DNA of 14,397 nucleotides, taken from the NCBI GenBank assembly GCA_030424825.1, contig JAUHWE010000038.1:1-14397 (forward strand), written 5' to 3'. The DNA is from Verrucomicrobiia bacterium. Lineage in GTDB: Bacteria > Verrucomicrobiota > Verrucomicrobiia > Opitutales > Opitutaceae. The notes under the pieces were generated by a model. It had not been told where the DNA came from. It was given only the letters and a program-made list of their open reading frames with translations, and did no database searches. Numbering within the stretch: the first letter of the stretch is position 1; each line of letters starts with the position of its first letter. The position numbers and the translations under genes were made by a program. This document shows positions 13,356 to 14,397 of this stretch, piece by piece.

Positions 13356-14397
13356 CTACCAGAACCAAGCATAAGTCCCGAAATAAACCACGGCCACGAT
13401 AACGACCCAAATTAGGAATTGCTTGTTTTCCTTGGCAGTGGGCTCCATGTCTGACAGCACCCTTTTTTGGGATGACTCGAACAATTCCCTACCGCTTTCT
13501 TTCGTCAGAAGCGATATACCGAAAAGCAGACACAAGCTGAACACGGCCAGAAAGGCAGCGGCGTGAAGAAAGTGCATTTTGAGAAATCCGAGACCTGCGT
13601 TTTCCACCCAAGCTCCTACCACAGCGTTGTCCGCCGCGAGCCACATGACGACTCCCATTACCGACCCGATTACCAAAGTCCAGAAACCGGCTTTTCGATT
13701 GGGGATCGGCGAAAGCAAACCACCCATAAAGCAAGCGAGGACTCCACCAACTGAATACGAATTGAATTTCGCCAGATAGTCGAAGAGGAACTTGAAATTC
13801 GGGATCACCCAGATCGCCCAAAGGATACTTGAAAGGATAATAATTCCTCCCGCTACCCTCCCGGCAATCACAAGCTCCCTCTCACTCGCATGAGGCTTGG
13901 CCTTCAAATACCAATCCATCGTAATGAGGCTCGAGGCCGAACAAATGCTGGAATCCACCGAGCTCATCAACGCCGCGACCAACCCTGCCAGGGTCAGACC
14001 GATCAAACCCGTTGGCAACAGTGTCCGCACCATCGTAGAGTAAATCTGGTCAGGTGAAGACGGGGCCGAAGCAAAGTAGCCATCCTGTATCAGCATCAAC
14101 CCAATCACCCCGGGAATGACGATAATGAAAAGCGTGAGTGATTTCAGTAGAGCTGCAAACAATCCGCCCATCCTCCCTTGATGGATGCTCTGCGCCGCCA
14201 AAGCTCTCTGGACAACGGAATGATTCATGGAACAATAAAAAAGCGAGTGCACCGTTAGACCAAATACAACGCCTGTCCAAGGGACGTAGCTGTCATCCGT
14301 ACCGCGAACCAGCGACATTAGTTCGACGCCTTCTGCCTTTTGATAGGTATGAACTTTGGCCATGAAAGCATCGACTCCCCCAACTGCGTAAAGCCCA
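13356..14397 (-). CDS. SSS-family sodium/solute symporter (5' end outside window)
   Basis: The frame is open through the right edge: GLYAVGGVDAFMAKVHTY continues beyond the Met at 14363, so the gene begins outside the window. About 347 C-terminal residues are present. GLYAVGGVDAF, the SSVDSSICSASSLITMDWYL segment and RVAGGIIILSS are typical of solute:sodium symporters (PF00474), whose second sodium site uses the Ser residues of a helix like SSVDSS. About eight hydrophobic helices are visible, ending VVYFGTYAWFW. It sits in the inner membrane. The likely solute is a sugar or a related breakdown product, inferred from the neighbouring carbohydrate genes. The end is intact and followed by the hairpins between the convergent genes. 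Confidence 0.85.
   Translation of the reverse strand, partial: GLYAVGGVDAFMAKVHTYQKAEGVELMSLVRGTDDSYVPWTGVVFGLTVHSLFYCSMNHSVVQRALAAQSIHQGRMGGLFAALLKSLTLFIIVIPGVIGLMLIQDGYFASAPSSPDQIYSTMVRTLLPTGLIGLTLAGLVAALMSSVDSSICSASSLITMDWYLKAKPHASERELVIAGRVAGGIIILSSILWAIWVIPNFKFLFDYLAKFNSYSVGGVLACFMGGLLSPIPNRKAGFWTLVIGSVMGVVMWLAADNAVVGAWVENAGLGFLKMHFLHAAAFLAVFSLCLLFGISLLTKESGRELFESSQKRVLSDMEPTAKENKQFLIWVVIVAVVYFGTYAWFW

Noticed and set aside
1..14397. CRISPR array, tRNA or rRNA genes, prophage or restriction genes
   Set aside because: No spaced direct repeats, cloverleaf, rRNA segments or phage/defence protein signatures were seen.

Overview
The window looks like accessory chromosome from a PVC-group bacterium, most likely a marine Verrucomicrobiota of the Opitutae/Puniceicoccales kind. 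That placement is inferred from gene content (an FAD_oxidored-family protein, an agarase-like TIM-barrel protein, a BNR_4 lipoprotein, a formylglycine-type sulfatase remnant, an SSS symporter) and from the general lack of clear Shine-Dalgarno sites. No rRNA, tRNA or other phylogenetic marker is present. No CRISPR array was seen.

Left part (1-3792, + strand): the last codons of an unidentified gene lead into a broken dehalogenase-like gene of the DehI family. A decayed IS200/IS605-type element of about 390 bp interrupts it, and a separate one-base frameshift lies further on. Next comes a large FAD-dependent oxidoreductase whose frame is broken for only about 25 bp by what look like two compensating one-base indels.

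Centre (3873-7367, - strand): a tight run of five intact genes reads leftward: secreted alpha/beta hydrolase, VOC (glyoxalase-like) protein, GNAT acetyltransferase, nitrilase-superfamily amidohydrolase and class I methyltransferase. Spacings of 32-44 bp for the first four suggest co-transcription. The methyltransferase follows after a 143-bp gap. A divergent intergenic region (7368-7755) holds a perfect 30-bp inverted repeat just upstream of a secreted agarase-like TIM-barrel protein (7756-8961, +).

Right-centre (9098-11402, - strand): a DUF1801 protein, then a BNR_4 lipoprotein followed by the decayed 5' end of a sulfatase. The hydrolase, TIM-barrel protein, BNR lipoprotein, sulfatase remnant and terminal symporter together resemble an eroding polysaccharide-utilisation region. 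That functional link is an inference; no substrate can be named from sequence alone.

Right end (11563-14397): a small membrane-anchored CxxC protein precedes a Met/His-rich outer-membrane beta-barrel, suggesting a copper or other soft-metal role. Strong hairpins follow, then an SSS-family sodium/solute symporter on the - strand that runs off the window.

The most distinctive signals are the cleanly reconstructable insertion in the DehI-like gene, the compensating indels in the oxidoreductase, the long perfect inverted repeat, and the sulfatase remnant that keeps its CxPSR motif but has lost its metal-binding aspartates. I did not find convincing evidence for a wholly new system.
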